The position numbers and the translations under genes were made by a program. From Candidatus Magasanikbacteria bacterium CG_4_10_14_0_8_um_filter_42_12 (GTDB lineage Bacteria > Patescibacteriota > Patescibacteriia > Magasanikbacterales > UBA922), in the NCBI GenBank assembly GCA_002784795.1, contig PFLZ01000035.1:1-6197 (forward strand): 6,197 nucleotides of DNA, in the 5' to 3' direction. Numbering within the stretch: position 1 is the stretch's first letter; each line of letters begins with the position of its first letter. Shown here in pieces: positions 6,108 to 6,197 of the stretch. The notes beneath the pieces were generated by a model. That model searched no databases and was not told the DNA's origin. It saw only the letters and a program-made list of their open reading frames with translations.

Positions 6108-6197
6108 GGGTTTATAAAAGTTCAAGTTAAGGTGGAACCATTTTTGAGGATAACTTCGTTAGGTGTTTGGTAGTTGAGAGACTTACGAGGACGGTTA
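6108..6197 (-). mobile_element. 3' end of an IS30-family insertion sequence (runs off the right edge)
   Basis: The C-terminus of an IS30-type transposase enters from the right edge, oriented toward rpoB. In this family the terminal inverted repeat commonly lies at or overlaps the 3' end of the transposase gene. The stretch 6108-6139, reading GGGTTTATAAAAG and onward to GGTGGAACC, is my candidate for the repeat. The other end is not in the window, so neither the repeat nor a target duplication can be confirmed, and the left boundary is approximate. Confidence 0.5.
6122..6197 (-). CDS. IS30-family transposase (C-terminal fragment, 24 residues visible)
   Basis: IS30 transposases are DDE recombinases that move their insertion sequence by cut-and-join at short inverted repeats. 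The minus-strand frame entering at the right edge reads NRPRKSLNYQTPNEV, then about nine more residues, then TGA (6124-6122). This matches the very conserved family ending N-N-R-P-R-K-x-L-x-(Y/F)-x-T-P-x-E-V closely. The catalytic DDE residues lie upstream, outside the window, so I cannot tell whether the gene is intact. The visible part has no frameshift. The gene points toward rpoB, and its transcripts could run on into the rpoBC leader because I see no strong terminator between them. Confidence 0.85.
   Translation of the reverse strand, partial: NRPRKSLNYQTPNEVILKNGSTLT

Noticed and set aside
5985..6153. An origin of replication (oriC)
   Set aside because: Only one perfect DnaA box and a few near-matches are present, one of which lies inside the transposase gene; no dnaA gene or clear unwinding element is visible.
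6096..6173. Plus-strand ATG frame of 25 codons starting at 6096
   Set aside because: It overlaps the transposase C-terminus antisense, no Shine-Dalgarno precedes its ATG (the AAGGAGGG is inside the frame), and the product is not recognisable.

Overview
The window carries the RNA polymerase genes rpoB (complete) and rpoC (5' half, running off the left edge), both on the minus strand. To their right lie a long non-coding rpoB leader and promoter region and, at the right edge, the 3' end of an IS30-family transposase gene. The RpoB and RpoC proteins are compact (RpoB 1138 residues, against about 1340 in E. coli and 1190 in B. subtilis) and lack the large proteobacterial insertions. Sequence character such as CPIATPEG in the rifampicin region, the lack of Shine-Dalgarno sequences and moderate GC suggests a Patescibacteria/CPR (Parcubacteria-like) genome. 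That placement is from recollection of the family, not from a search. The genetic code looks standard: about 1850 in-frame codons contain no TGA, and the transposase ends in TGA.

Layout, right to left in the direction of transcription: (i) 6122-6197, C-terminus of an IS30 transposase, with the element's end probably just beyond its stop codon; (ii) about 5975-6107, an intergenic stretch with GGGTTATCC direct repeats, two CCCTAGGG palindromes and a perfect DnaA-box match; (iii) 5946-5974, a strong sigma70-type promoter (TTGACT, 17-bp spacer, TATAGT) pointing at rpoB; (iv) 5586-5940, a leader of about 355 nt that is unusually rich in potential RNA structure; (v) rpoB; (vi) a 27-bp gap; (vii) rpoC.

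The two genes encode the beta and beta' subunits, which together form the polymerase active-site cleft. They are almost certainly co-transcribed from the promoter at 5946-5974. The rplJ-rplL genes that precede rpoB in many bacteria are not in the visible upstream DNA, and the IS30 element is there instead. The part most worth a second look is the leader. Its first nucleotides can pair with a segment about 100 nt downstream to close a branched structure. This is followed by a GC-rich hairpin, a pair of mutually exclusive hairpins, a terminator-like U-tract and a long hairpin made of GTAANNN heptad repeats that ends 27 nt before the rpoB start. I see no defence system, CRISPR array, tRNA or rRNA.
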